64,000 nucleotides of DNA from Isoperla grammatica (lineage: Eukaryota; Arthropoda; Insecta; Plecoptera; Perlodidae), in NCBI GenBank assembly GCA_945910005.1, contig OX246740.1, positions 48,226,617-48,290,616 of the forward strand, given 5' to 3'. Below, piece by piece: positions 36,985 to 50,472 of the stretch; the first letter of the stretch is position 1; the number at the start of each line of letters is the position of its first letter. The notes under the pieces were generated by a model. It did not search any database and was not told the DNA's origin. It worked only from the letters and a program-made list of their open reading frames with translations. The position numbers and the translations under genes were made by a program.

Positions 36985-39900
36985 TACTTAACACTACCAG
37001 CTACTAACTAACTACGACTAAGAACAATCGTCAGCCATATTGGATAAAAAGATATGGTAAAAAGAAGTACGTTAAATTAAGTAAGTTTTCCCTCACAACC
37101 TTGAATTACTTGTATTACTTTTATCACCCGTTTGTACGAAGGATTAAAATATACTGGATTCTCTTATCCAGAAAAAAGCATAATCAAACCAAGAGAAAAA
37201 TCCTTATGTTATTGTTAGGTGTAACATTTCAGTGTAATATTTAACACGAATGATATTCGTTTAACCCCGCTTTAAAACTCCTTGGCAAACGAATGTTTCC
37301 CCAACAGAGTTTTTGTCTAAATCTTGCGTCAGTGTTATACGAAAACGAGAAGCTATTTAAGTTAAGCTAAATCCCGCGAGAAAGAGAAAATATCCTAATT
37401 CCATTTCGCACTCAAATCTCGTCCCATTTCATAGGTAACAACAACATATTGTGATTACGCTCGTATAATGCAATGTTGCAGAGATTTTAATCTGATTTAG
37501 GAACTGTTTGTATACACACAACAGAGGGAGGGAATGTTTTCTACAATACCACACCAAAGAACTTGCAAAGTTTGAATAGGCATACTAGAATAGACATTGT
37601 GTTATATTCAAAAGGCGGTGCAGTATCTACGGCGAGTTATGGTGGGCTGTGCAAGGTAGAGAGTCGCAAACCAGTCGGCGCTGTCTCTTATAAACTTTCA
37701 AGGATATCTCCCTAAACCATTGTGAGATTGTTTTCAAGGAAACACGTACTGTGATAATGCCGGTGTCTTAAACCACGTAGGAGCGAGTTATCTTGCAAAA
37801 GTACTGATAGGCGCTATTTAGGGAAGAAGACGTCCAAATTCTACCCCGTTCCAAACTCGTAGCGAGCGAAATCGTTCTAATTTAGGATAATATATTAAGA
37901 GGGAACATTTTTCTGTCTAGTTCAGGGATACGCACATAAATAGATTTCAAAACTTTTCATTACTAACAAATTGGTAAATGCTTATTCTTTCTATATCAAA
38001 AAAATAAATGTAATCTTGTCTTATCCTAATTACAACGTGAGCTTTTTATTCATACTATGTAAATCTGGCTCTATTTTACTTGTTATTCCATTGTTACACC
38101 AAACACAGTTATCAGCAGCTGAAATACAAGGGAGAACATTCTTGTGAAATTCAACAGGTGTTTTTAACCCAATAACAAAACCATCACGTTTTGCCGAAGC
38201 GAACACAATACTGTGGTGAGATAACATGCTTCATGTTTGTTACATTATTACAATAACAGAATGCAGTAAATATATTCAAATGTGTCTAGTTCACACCATC
38301 AAACAACAAAAGTGGCATAAAGAAATGACTTTTATGTCTTTCAATCTCAAATATTATAGTCAGAGAACAAAATATACGTTTTGACATTTTGACTCTGAAT
38401 GTAGTATTTTACTACACAATGGCCGAAAGGCTGCATACAGGAAACCATAAATGCATTGATTGGAATGTAATTTTATAGATTATAACAAAAGTAACTTCAA
38501 ATAAGTTTCCACAAAATATACTATTTTATCACGAAACTGATGTATATGGATAGTACACCAAATGCATCTTTGATTACGTTGTTATAATATGAAATATTAT
38601 GAGTTGCTATACGCGTACAGACTCTTTAATCTAACTTCTTTAATAACGACTTATGATGGATTCATTTCTTATATAGGACACACGTGTTCAATTAAAACGG
38701 TAGTTAAAAACTGATCGTTCAACTTCCTAGAAGTGGCAGCTGTTGCTAATAACTACTCATATATTACGGAGCTCATTTTGTAAGATCAATGTATGTTCTT
38801 GTTGCTTTATTATGAAAATGCATAGCTCGTTAAAGAAGTACTTAGTTCACGTCGTGAAAACTCCTTGACACAAAAAGTACAGACATATTATAAAACTACT
38901 TCGTATATTATTATATATTTATTTGAGCATAGTTTATGCAAAAAAACACACGGGTTACAATAAAAACACAAAATAACGTTCAGCCATAAAAGCATAGAAA
39001 AACTAACAAGAAGAATAAAGCATTCTAGTACCACAAACGGAACGTTTTCTTAAAAGTAAAATGTGACATTAAAAGAATCCATGTCTAACCATCTCTACGG
39101 GATAGTAAGTGGTTAGTTAAAATATATTTCGACTATAGCTAAATTGAGGGTATTGACAAAATAAGTCAACTATTGCCTAGGCCCTAGATGAATACATTTA
39201 AAAATCTTGGATCAATTCAAGTAGGTAATGATTAATCAGTGTCAGTATGTGAAATAACTATTAAGAAACAACTTGGCGATAGCCCAAAAGTAAGTTTTAT
39301 AATAAACCGTTAAATAAGTTTTTCTTCAATGTAAGTGAAGTGTACGTTCAAGGTTTATATGGTGGTCTATGTAAGCAATAACGTATAATTTAACAAGCTC
39401 AATATAGACGATTTGTAACGAACTACATTCTAGATATATTACGAATTGTTCTAGACGTTTCTAAAACCTAGACACTATAACAGCTGGCGCAGCTTTGACC
39501 GATGTGCTGCCACAAAATTTGCCGTTCGGAGTGAAGAAATCTTTCATTCATTCAAAAACTACTCTTGGGTAGAAAAAAAATTCAATGCACCAAATCACAA
39601 ACGTATATTTTTTTCGTAAAATGTTTTTCTCTTGGTTAAACAATTGCTGAATCAATCCTCGTATACACCTATCTAATCCTGCTCTCGGCGATTTTTATAT
39701 TTTTCTAACACCTCTTTCGTAAATAGTCATTCCATTCCACTGGTCATTTTCTAGTAATGTACCTTTCTTCTTCGTTAAAATAAGCAATTCAAATCTATTT
39801 TACGTTTACGAAATGATACGGGTTATCAGTTTTAAGTTTGGAGTCTCACAATTTTGAAATTATAACCCGTAAATACATTTGATTGAGGAACACAAACATG

Positions 39901-41675
39901 GGACCACTTTAAGTAGACGTGACGTAAATTTCCACTTTCTGCGACCGTACCACAAAAACTATCATATACAATTTGCTAGATTGCTAGATATCCACTCACA
40001 CAAAGCATTGTTGCCATATGCACTCTCTCACATCGCACATGTTGCAACAGTGTAAAAACACGTCAGAAGACGTCAGGGTGACAGACCGAGCGTGTTGGCG
40101 AATGTGCACCACGTGACAGGTGAATAAGTGATTGCCACGGTTTGCGAAGCTTGTATGGATACAAATATCTTATTTACTACTCCAAGTGCACATTGTACAA
40201 TGAATAAAATAGTGCCACTCTCGAAATGGAATACAAAAACACGTGCATGTAGTTTGTACGTCTTGATAAAGCTGATCTCTCGGTAGTGGTTTGGTGGAAC
40301 TCAAAGTCAGGGCATCGCACCCATTCACACAATGTTCAAAATCACGTGTTTTCTTCCTATTTTCCTAGATGATTCTCTACATTTATTTACCTATCAGTTT
40401 TCTGACATTAGACCAAGATCACCTCCTGGTTGTTTTCCGAAAATCTGTATTTATTATTGTCATTGAATAACGATAAATATAAACGCTCATACTAACGACT
40501 TTACCATCCATAACATCCATTATCGCTTATATCAATTACTTAAATTGTGTTCCATTCGTTTCCAAACTCCCATTTATAAACAATGAAACCCACAGACGAT
40601 TAATTTGAACCAAAAATCACTATATAGACAATGAATGGGACACCACGAGTTAATATCTCAAACAAAGACACTAGATAGCTACAAAATCTCTCGATTAAAT
40701 GATTATATATTGATTCGAGCACATAACAATATTCCTGACTTTTATGAACCTCCCATTTGATTAATGTGTTCCCCTTCCCCTTTCCCCCTTTCCAACCCAT
40801 CAGTGTGTACCAAAAGTCCGACACATTCTCATTTCCTTTCGCGCGCATCACGTTTGATTTTTCACGCTCAATTCAGCTGTAAAATCCGGCATCCCTGTTA
40901 ACATAGATCCACAACGGTATTCTGGAAATGCCCCAATTGGCAGTCCATCAACTGTGACGTAGTAGTCGCTCGTTAATCTCTCGGATCGAGAATCGATAGT
41001 CGAGATGGTCGCAAATAGACATACTCGAATATCGATCACGCCACCTGTCATGGAAGTGGCATTTGTTTATCAATTATATAGACAGACGTTGTAAGCTATC
41101 TAGACAATCATCCATCATGGATCGTACACACACGCACAGATGGGGGTGATGGAACATGGTCTCAAGAAATTGACGTTTTAAAAAATTATTTGTTAATTTG
41201 ATTATAATATTGGTGAAATAATTTTTAAATATTTTACGAAAATGTTGAATGTGAGGCCATCTACAACCTAATGTTTGTATCACTGGTTTTGAGACAAAAA
41301 AATGTAGTTTTCTGCTGTCCAACATACATTGGGCGACCAAGTATCCAGCATGCTACGAACAGTTTTGAGAAAATGCATTATTCTCTATAATATATAATAG
41401 GCGTTGCAAATTTTTGGTAAATTCCCTTGCATCTGAACTGAATCTTAATGCATGTTAGTAATATTGTCATGTAAAAGTTGGTTCTTTATAACTTTTACAG
41501 GTGTAATCTCCTTCTTGGTGATTTATGGATATCTTGATTGTGTCAGTTTGTCATTTACTGTTTTCTTTCACAATTAAGGTATGCGCTGTGCTGGCTATTT
41601 CGTCAGCCCAGATCGCTGGTTATTTCAATAATAATTATTGCAGTATTGAGGGCAATGATTGCGGCAACTTCGCTG
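36985..41675. other. Featureless AT-rich stretch of about 4.7 kb
   Basis: No supportable gene or repeat family. A short GC-richer patch at 40050-40130 carries CACGTG (40112-40117) and two ACGTCAG motifs. Long T-rich and A-rich sections are typical of intron. Confidence 0.55.
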
Positions 41676-42360
41676 ACTACTCGGTTTAGGAGGGCGCTGG
41701 TTCGGTGGTGACGTCAGTAGAGCCTGGCCCCACTCATTTGTGATTGTTATGAGAGGGGGTCGAACCGAGTAGTCTGATTGGTAATTTATGACTTAGTACA
41801 GCCAGCGTAGGGCAGAGAGGGGGTGACTGGGGTATGACGTAGGAAAGTCTAGGTGCGAGGGAGCACGTGTGTAATTCGGGGCATTCAATCATGGAACGTA
41901 AGAGGAGGTAGACCTGTGCCAAGGTGTAACGGTGGAAGGAACGACGGAAGACCCAGAGGGAAGGACATGGAGGCCGATCGTGAACCTGGACGAAGGAGCC
42001 AAACCACAACCTGGGGTCGGAGTCAGCCACCGAGAAGCCAAGGTATAGGGGTTACTACAGCTACCCTCTGGATAGGAAGGTTAAGTCCATCAGACCTAGA
42101 ATGCCCATAGACAGATTCGCCATAACTCAGCCACGTAGGATAAATGTGTATAGTTTAATAAATTGCGGTTCCTCTATTGTTTGAACCAACATCTTATCAT
42201 TCCTAAACTGCCTGTACTGGTATGTCCCGATCCCTATGATGTGAGAACCACCCCTAGAGCTACGCCCCAGTACTTCTACGGGACCGTCGACTTTGGAGTC
42301 CGTGGGTTCGAGGCTGAGCCGGCGGAATTGGGTAGGTGTCACGGTAGGTTCTCACTATCT
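41676..42360. other. GC-richer block of unknown origin with terminal inverted repeat
   Basis: A GC-rich insert-like block. GACTACTCGGTT (41677-41688) recurs inverted as AACCGAGTAGTC (41764-41775), and a CRE TGACGTCA lies at 41709-41716. Open frames of 85-98 codons overlap on opposite strands with no recognisable domain. TGTTATGAGAGGGGG (41746) could be an LTR-like start and AACCAACA (42184) an end, but no paired LTR or primer site is secure. It may be a degraded retroelement. Confidence 0.3.
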
Positions 42361-42808
42361 AACAATATATCATGTGCTAGACTCATCTAGTATATCATTT
42401 TAACTTTCGCAAAATATTACAACTTACAAGTAATAGATCTTTAATAACTTCAGTATTTTATTTATATCTGTTTGAACATGAAATTAAATAGAATTGAGTA
42501 CAGGTTGTATTATTATTTATGTTATTGCGTTTTACTCAATAAATCCCTCTAACTTACATTTAATTCATGTCCCTTGCCAAGTCATAAACCATAACAATTC
42601 CCGCTCATATATCTTCGAGAAGACAATTAAAACCCTATTCGGACACGTTAACCTTTATTTCTGATAGAGTGCCTTGCCATTTCTGAGTGCTTTGTCATTT
42701 TACGACAACAATAAAAACTTTTATTGATTCCGTTGAATCTTAGCTGGCTGGCGGGATTACCTACTTTCCGACAGAAGTTGCAGTGCTAAAAGAAATCACA
42801 TTACTTAC

Positions 42809-42840
42809 CAGTCCCTCCCCTTCATTCCTAGGGGACTTGT
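42809..42840 (-). other. Possible 32-nt microexon, weak
   Basis: On the minus strand the acceptor-like TTCCTTTCGCCAG (42841-42853) and the strong donor GTAAGTAATG (42799-42808) enclose 32 nt that are open in one frame. It lies between the two recursive splice sites and on the same strand. The donor is good but the acceptor is only moderate, and such pairs arise by chance, so this is a weak candidate. Confidence 0.15.
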
Positions 42841-44989
42841 CTGGCGAAAGGAATTCTTGTACAATACAAAAACTAGAAATAAGAAGAACATCCGAGATGC
42901 ACTTGTACGAAAGAAATCTATAACATGAACGAATGAATGTGCTTCAAAGTTTAAATTGCATTTAATATAAAATCAATCTGGGGGAAAATCTGAGTCGAGT
43001 AGTATGTTGAACGAGGTTAATACAATAATTGAAAATGATTGATTTTAGTATGATTTCTTCTACGAAATCTGAGACCTTCTTTTCAAGTTCCGTATACACG
43101 TAGTATCAAATTTTGTGTTACGAATGATAAAATTATTAAATGCATTTTGTTGTGTTCTATTAGAATGTTATTCGATAACTAGCGTCATACAACAGTAAAA
43201 AATAAAACTTTCTGTAAAGTAATTTTCTTCAGGGGAAAAATCTGCATGTGCACAAGTTAACAATTTAGAGCGCTCAATTTAATTACATATGAATTACAAT
43301 GAGACATTAAATCAGGGCCCAATTTTTGAGTCAGCAATTTATAGTTTGCCGTCAAGCCGCAGTATCCAACAATGAAACGAGACGACATAACAAACTTGAA
43401 AATATTTAACAAATAAATATTTCTTCACACACAAAAATTGATTCTTATCGTTTCATTCTTTGAAGACCTCACATAGCAAAAATTCTCCCTCAGTTCCAGA
43501 TTTGTTATTATTTACCCTGCAGATAAAGCCCGTCTATTGACTGACAGTCGATAGATTACTCCGCCTGAATGGTTTTCAAGGTTAGTCACATTGCCGCAGG
43601 TCGGCAGATAAGCCGAGCGATCTCCGACAAGTCACGACTGACAAAGACCCATTGTTCGGCTGGGGATTGTTTCTCCTTGGTCAAGAGAGAGAGTAGCACG
43701 TTCCTGATTGCCTGATCATTCCCGGCTTAGTTCGGGCTCGATTGCGGTTAGTTAACGGGTAAGGAAGGGTAGGTCACTATCTATACCGCGCAATATTACT
43801 AGTATTTTCACCTTGAGAACTCTATCGAAAAAGTGGCCAGTATCCAAAATTTAATTTCGTATGAACTAAACATTGAATTAATTAAGTTTATAATATCTTA
43901 ACCCTTGTGGTAATTGTTGCTTTGTGTTTTTTTTTTATTATTTGTGAAGAAATACAGTATTAACAGGACTGTGCATCAATTTGAAAATATGTAAAATTTA
44001 TTTTTATATACCCGGCACCTCCACCATTTTAGAGCCATATTCTGAACATACATCAACCGCATAATATATTAATTTGAAATAGAAATGTTTGGCTATTCCT
44101 GCATCTACACTAAGTATTATAATTTTTGTTTTCAATATTTTAACTTATTTGTGTTATTTGGCGTGATTATCGTAGTGAATAGAGATTTTTTTTCGGCTAG
44201 AAATATCCATAAATTTATTTATCGAATTTTCAACTGCCTCATGTTTTAAAGTGTGCTGTAGACCGTATGAGTGAGTGCAGGATATGTCACGTTTGACCCA
44301 GTATAGAAGGGTATTATGTCACGGATCTGAACGTTTCTAGATGCAAGAACAACGTTTTTCCTGTATATGAAAAATACTAGAGTTTTATAACGAGCACGGT
44401 CTGGTATTGTATGAGACCAAAAAATAAAATGTTACAGCAATCGTTGATCCTGAAAGTGTGTTTATATTTGGTACGTCTTAAAATACCAGACATACTTCAT
44501 TTTTATATTACTTTGGATAATTATATATTTATAAAATTAGGCCTAATGTTTAAAATCAATTATTACTTCTAATTCTTTAAGTACATAAATATGTATGGGA
44601 ACCTTACAAATATAATGCACTATAGTTGCGTTCAGTGTACACAATTTGCAGCTAGAGATATACTGTTAAATTCTATACAGACGGTTTCATACAGCATAAA
44701 TAATCGTGACACAGTCAAGTTATTCACTTCCAAAAACTTTCAACGCGGAAATGATATAGTTTTGTGGCCTTAATCGAAGCAACGATTTAGTTCAAACTTG
44801 AAATCAGAAAGAGTGAAATAACAATGAACAATCTGCAAGTGATATTCTTCAAGAAAGAGTTCGTTTGTCTGACTTTATAAACAGGTTCACAGCCAACAAA
44901 TCTTTTCAATATCACGGTAAGAAATGGCCCAAGTAGGTATATCTCTTCGCAGACTTTAATTCAAACCACCATTGCTTTACCAAAATACT

Positions 44990-45142
44990 GGCAAGTCGTC
45001 CCGAAGCAACCTTATTTTGCCTGTAGTCATTGCACACGCACTCATTTACTGGCCAATCAGCGATAGCCGCTTGAAATTGAAGCTCTCTGATTGGTCACAA
45101 ACCAATCGGTTGTGACGAAAGCACCGGTAGGGTTGTTTTAGT
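44990..45142 (+). repeat. CCAAT-containing dispersed repeat fragment
   Basis: Contains GGCCAATCAGCGAT, CTGATTGGTCACAAACC and GTGACGAAAGCAC, ending in AGGGTTGTTTTAGTA. The parts resemble 9534-9646 (hairpin) and the start of 10004-10106. Confidence 0.5.
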
Positions 45143-48100
45143 ACAAGTATACATATACATTTACATTCTTAGAACCAGTTGAAATGAAAATAAGGCCAGT
45201 TTATAGCAAATATCCCCATGATAAGCCAATGAACGATCTCTTACCGAAGTATTAAATATACTCTAATCTAGACAAAGACGCCATCAGTATAAAAATATGT
45301 ATATTAATGATAATCCTCTTGGCACTTTTGCTTATCCTATACAAGCAAACGTACACTTTCACCACATAAGATAACAGTCGTTTGAGGCAACCGGTATGTG
45401 CGTACTAGCATAGTATAAAAATTGTACATGCTAATTACACCAAACAAAGCGGTAGATACCATTATTGCAACGTTTTATTCAGCCCATGTCAGGTCTGAGA
45501 TTACCATTGTACATTACATTGTACATTGTACAAATGAAAGATTAGTCCATCGGGTTGTCTACAAAATGAAACCAGTACAGCCCCAGAGTGTTTAAGGGCA
45601 CATAGCCGTGGTATCATCTTATACAGTGATGAAACAACGAAAATTAAATATTAATGGTAACTCCGTACCGAGTAATCAACGTTGAGGTTTACGGTGCCTC
45701 GTAGTCTGATATCACATTAACGTGAAGCAATGTCTAGATTATGCGTTTAAAGTGTTGAAAGTGAACTGGTCTCTTGTTTCGGGGGTAACGGCCTCAGTTT
45801 TGGCAAAAAGTTCGATTGCATGTTATTAACATGATAAATAAAGTTTAAAAAGAAAAAAAAAGAAAAACAAAGATTTTTTCGAAAAAATAAAGGGATATTC
45901 TAGCTAAAAATGTCTCCAAACAAGAATTTCCATTGATATCTTGCTTTTAGGCTAATAGAAATCCAGAAAACGATTCAATGATTCGTGTGAAATGTTTCAT
46001 ATAACGGCAACAAATACACACGCATTCTCTAAACCGTGAAAAGTTACTTAAGTTGCATTATGGTTCATCCACTCACCGAAACAATTATATCATAAACGTT
46101 TGGTTGAAGAGGGAAAGGAAGAGGGAAGCCCTCAAGAAATATCCAACAAGTATGAAATTGTGCATGGATCTTGCTAAAAGCAAGAAATTAAGTTCTATAA
46201 AAATATTCACGAACACTATCTTTGTTTTCATATAATTTTTAATTTTTTAATTTTTAATTTTTTTATTATTTAGGAATTTCTATAGAGCATCACAATTGTA
46301 TGATATATTTTTACTATTAACATGTAAAATGCTTGATGCCCTTCTATGGCTAAACTTAATATATAACTTTTATCTAAAAACTATGCTAATGTATACATAT
46401 CAAATAATACACATTTGAATATAGGAACATTATACCTAATACTACAGACAAAGGAACCTCAAAGTACATACATACACATGAATGCAAACTTGTTTATCTT
46501 TCTATAAATGTACGATATGTTAACACTTACAGACGACGACGACAACAAACTAAACCTTGCACATAATGTCCACGAAGACTCAGACTCTAATCCTCTTACC
46601 GTCACCTCCAATGACATGTCAATCAGTACGCATTAGCCTACTGAACCTTTAAATGAAGATATTAACACTCAATTAACACCGTAACGATCGTTAAATAAAT
46701 CTGCCGGGTAATAAATCAATTGAGGTCTACAAGGTAAAAACACACCGCCACCTATAAACGAGTACGGAACGGAACCGTAAAACGTTATGGCGGTGGTTTA
46801 AGAGGAAGCGAGCAAACTTTCAATAGATAGCAAAGCGATACAGAAGCGCGAAAGCTTAACCGTAATAATGGCTTTTTGGATCACTATCCGACTCATACGG
46901 TTTATGTGAATATTAAACGGAAACTGCATGCAGTACTCTAGAGAAATATGATTCATCTAAATGCATGTTATAGTGCTTGAACATCGCTGAATCGTATCCT
47001 AGGTTTTATGTTATGGTCGATATATATATATGAATGGATATACAACATTTAAGTAAGGATTGTTATGTGAAATAACTGTTTTGGTCTTCATGAAGAGAAA
47101 AGCTTAGCTAAGCAAACTTGGCTATCAAAATTACTGTTTTTTTCATTTCCATGGATTTCCATTAATAAAATATATTATATAACTATACTGTTGTGTTCAA
47201 ATACCGTTGAAACAGCAACGAAAGTTGTAGATTATAAACAAGTATAAGACAAACATTTTAAACACGAAATTGTTTGCTTTGTTATAATTTATGGGAAAAT
47301 ATTCCAGTTGGTGCCAAATTGTAATTGTAATTAAAAACAGAAATCAACCCACGGCAAAATGTACAGTTTACATATTCAAAAAAAAAAATAACTTGAAACA
47401 TATTAAGAAACTTTAATTTAATATCATCAAATTGATCATCCCTGCAATCAATGTAAACTCAAACCTTGGTGGTATTGAATAATGCCAATAAACTGCAGAA
47501 CTGTTTCATTTTCAGTTACACTGACTATAGCAAATTTCGAGATATATTGTTGCAGTTTTATGCTACAACAATTTGCATTTCCACTCTAATGTAGTCAAAG
47601 TTTGGAGACGTTGATATCCCCCTAAGTTATTCGCCCAATATGTATGTTAATACGGAATACATTCTGTATAAAGTGCAATGTTCCCATCAAACATATTAAT
47701 TTCACCACGATTTGGATGGAAGCCAGTGTAATAATCCCCGCCTATAAGCTGCTATTGTACAAGTTTCCTTCAGATTTATATAAGCATTAAGAAAGTAGAA
47801 AGCCGATGGTTATAAAAAGTCATTAAGCTCTTCCCAGCCGGAGTATCTGGGCTTATACGCATATCGTGAGCGTAGCCGCTATGAATCTCTCCACACAATC
47901 CAGGAAAAACGAAGAAACTCCTCCTTTTGTTGGGATTCCGGGTTCTTTTATTGGAGCCTCGACTTATTGAATCCAATGGTCTTGATTTTTTTCGTTATTC
48001 GGTTACCAATCGACCAAGATATTGTGATTGAGAATGCATACAATTTTACATTACATTTTTTTCAATGTATAGATAATTTGTTAATATGCAATACATCCTA

Positions 48101-48699
48101 CAATATGTGAAAGTGAAAAATGAGACATCGAAATTTGTAAGTTTGATCCACTGAAAGTACGTGAAACAAAATTCCTAATGGAAAAATGTGTAGCCAGATA
48201 AATGTTAGTTCATATACAAAACCAGTATTGACAAATGTTAAACAAGAAACAGAACATGAACAGCTGTCGATTACAGTGAAAAATAATTAAAATTTCTAAA
48301 ACAGACGTTCCATTTTTGAGTCCATAACCCGCTCAGCTTTATTTTGTTCCATATCACCAATAGAATAAAACAAATAAACTTTACTCTTTATTATTCCCTA
48401 GTTTAATATTTATCGCCATCCTTAAAGTTATTCAATCCAAATCTCCACCATAAGAAATAAAACTTCATTCCACAGCATCCGAATTGCTTCCCACCACTCA
48501 AGGTACTAACTCATAAACACCATTACCGCCAATGATTGATCACTATCTACTTCTTAACTACAACTCCTCCGAACTCTTTAATGGCAGAACCACCCGCGTC
48601 TATTTACAAACCACTTGACCTTATAGTCAAAAAGCAAGGTTTTAAATTACCTTCTTCCTCCTACATCGCGAAACTTCTTGTACTGCCAACCCAACAGCC

Positions 48700-48970
48700 T
48701 TGCTCATCGCGCTTCAGGCTGCCTCAGAGATCGAGTTTCACAGAGCCAGCCTAGCTACTCTTGCGTGAATTTTTAATAACATCGGGCCCCGTGTTTCCAG
48801 CATTGCCTCGGGCGGCCGCGGGCGCGCGGCTTGTCTTGGTGGGGGGGGGGGGGGGGGGGCAGGGGAAATTGTGTTTGAGGTGACAAACACAGCCGTTCGA
48901 CGCGGCACCAGGGCAATCTATATCGCAGGGGGGCAAACGAACGACGTTTAGTGATAGTCGACTCCGCATA
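48700..48970. other. CpG-dense island with NotI/BssHII sites and a G19 tract
   Basis: A sharp GC peak around 48780-48860 with GCGGCCGC (48812-48819), GCGCGC (48822-48827) and nineteen consecutive G (48841-48859). CpG is dense to about 48970. Open frames on both strands lack start, splice or domain support. It could be a CpG-type promoter or an inserted element. Confidence 0.5.
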
Positions 48971-48998
48971 GTGGTGGATAGTTATCCGAGCGCATTGA

Positions 48999-49046
48999 TA
49001 ATAGTAGTAGTAATAGTAGTAGTAGCAGAAGTAGTAGTAGTAGTAA
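48999..49046. repeat. (TAG)n microsatellite
   Basis: TAG trinucleotide array with two interruptions. A further (AAT)n run follows at about 49098-49113. Confidence 0.9.
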
Positions 49047-49281
49047 TATTTGCCTTTTAGAATTCTCTTATATACTCATAGTTTAAAAGGTGCTGCACAA
49101 TAATAATAATAATGAGACATCAACTATGGGTAAAATAGTATAACCTAGTAATTCAAGTTTAAAATTATTAGCTTAGGTCCACAATTTACACAATCTATCG
49201 TAACTATACATGTATGGTACCGTTTTGTTCTCACGCGCAACACGCGGGTACTTCGATAAAGTGAAAATGAAACACATTTGT

Positions 49282-49298
49282 GGGGGGGGGGGGGGGGG
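49282..49298. repeat. Poly-G tract (17)
   Basis: Seventeen consecutive G, followed by G-rich GGGGTAAACGGG about 20 bp downstream. Confidence 0.95.
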
Positions 49299-49980
49299 AT
49301 TGATAAAACGGTGACAAAACGGGGTAAACGGGTGATTTTACTGCCGTCAGCTATTTTGGTTTCTCATACTGATAACAGTGACAAGCTTATTTCTTTACTG
49401 TAATTGCTGATTTACAGCAGACTTTTGAATTATCTGAATTTGATAAGACTATATGATGTGCATCACTGTACCAGAATAGAAGTTGTAGAATTACTGTTGT
49501 AGTCAAGCATTTACGAGAATTGTTTAAAAATGAAAAAAGTGAATTCTTAAATCAATAATGTAAAGCGTACAATTTAGTCTATGCGCGTTTCGCATCTCAA
49601 AAGAATAAGGGTGAAGGCTAAACCCTTGGCTTTAAATAAATAATGGGATTTAACCCTAAATTGACAACATACTCGCTCCTAACAAAAACGCTTCTGTTTT
49701 GACTCAGTAACGACAGCATTTGAATGTCCCAACGATCTGTCTGTCAATCACGAGTTACAACCAATGAGCTGTCGTTCGCCTGTATAATTCATCCATAAGG
49801 TTCAAGAGAAGCGACACAGTTCACGTATCAGTAATGTTCCCATTTCGTCGTGATGGGTTCATGTTCGAGTCTATCTTCATTAAGGCACTCTCATCCAATG
49901 AGCCATGATCCTATGAGAAAAACAGCGTATTTGTCCGATGTCCAATATAATATTGGGTGACCACAAGGATGAAGCATTAA

Positions 49981-50352
49981 GAGCGAAGGATACCTCTACG
50001 TCAAAAACCGAAGAAAATTTTCAAGTTTTAATTATATCTCAAGATTGGAACACAACATCAAAAATCTGAGACTACATAGCGCTGTGGTTTGGTAAGCCCT
50101 ACACACTGAATGATAAATGTATTTAACGTTATCATCAGTATGACTGTGATAAGTAATTCCTTAGTAATTTGAGGAAATCGTTATCACAGTCATACTGATG
50201 ATAACGTTAAATACATTTATCATTCAGTGTGTAGGGATTACCAAACCACAGCGCTATGTAGTCTCAGATTTTTGATGTTGTGTTTCAATCTTGAGATATA
50301 GTTAAAAAATGAAAATTTTCTGCGGTTTTTGACGTAGAGGTATCCTTCGCTC
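49981..50352. mobile_element. Palindromic fold-back element with TTAA flanks
   Basis: Two 172-bp arms (49981-50152 and 50181-50352) are inverted copies differing at about six positions (about 96.5% identity), separated by a 28-bp loop. TTAA borders both sides (49977-49980 and 50353-50356). TTAA duplications are characteristic of piggyBac-type elements, but the termini do not start with the usual CCC, so the superfamily is open. It would form a very stable hairpin if transcribed. Confidence 0.85.
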
Positions 50353-50457
50353 TTAAGAAAAATTTCGAGAAAAATACATAGGCCTAATGTTTACAAAAAA
50401 AGTAAATAGTGTTATTATAACTAAGTTTGACCGTCCGCCGAGGATACAATGTTCAAG

Positions 50458-50472
50458 CCCCCCCCCCCCCCC
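50458..50472. repeat. Poly-C tract (15)
   Basis: Fifteen consecutive C, 106 bp downstream of the TTAA-flanked palindromic element. Confidence 0.95.

Larger units (their letters stand above)
42361..48699. other. Mostly featureless sequence of about 6.3 kb
   Basis: Contains the weak microexon candidate (42809) and the repeat fragment at 44990. A GTACATT repeat lies at about 45510-45532. Open frames are at most 66 codons apart from a 72-codon frame near 48536 with no domain. Confidence 0.5.

Noticed and set aside
41734..42110. Overlapping 85- and 98-codon frames on opposite strands
   Set aside because: Open on both strands through GC-rich composition. Neither resembles a known protein.
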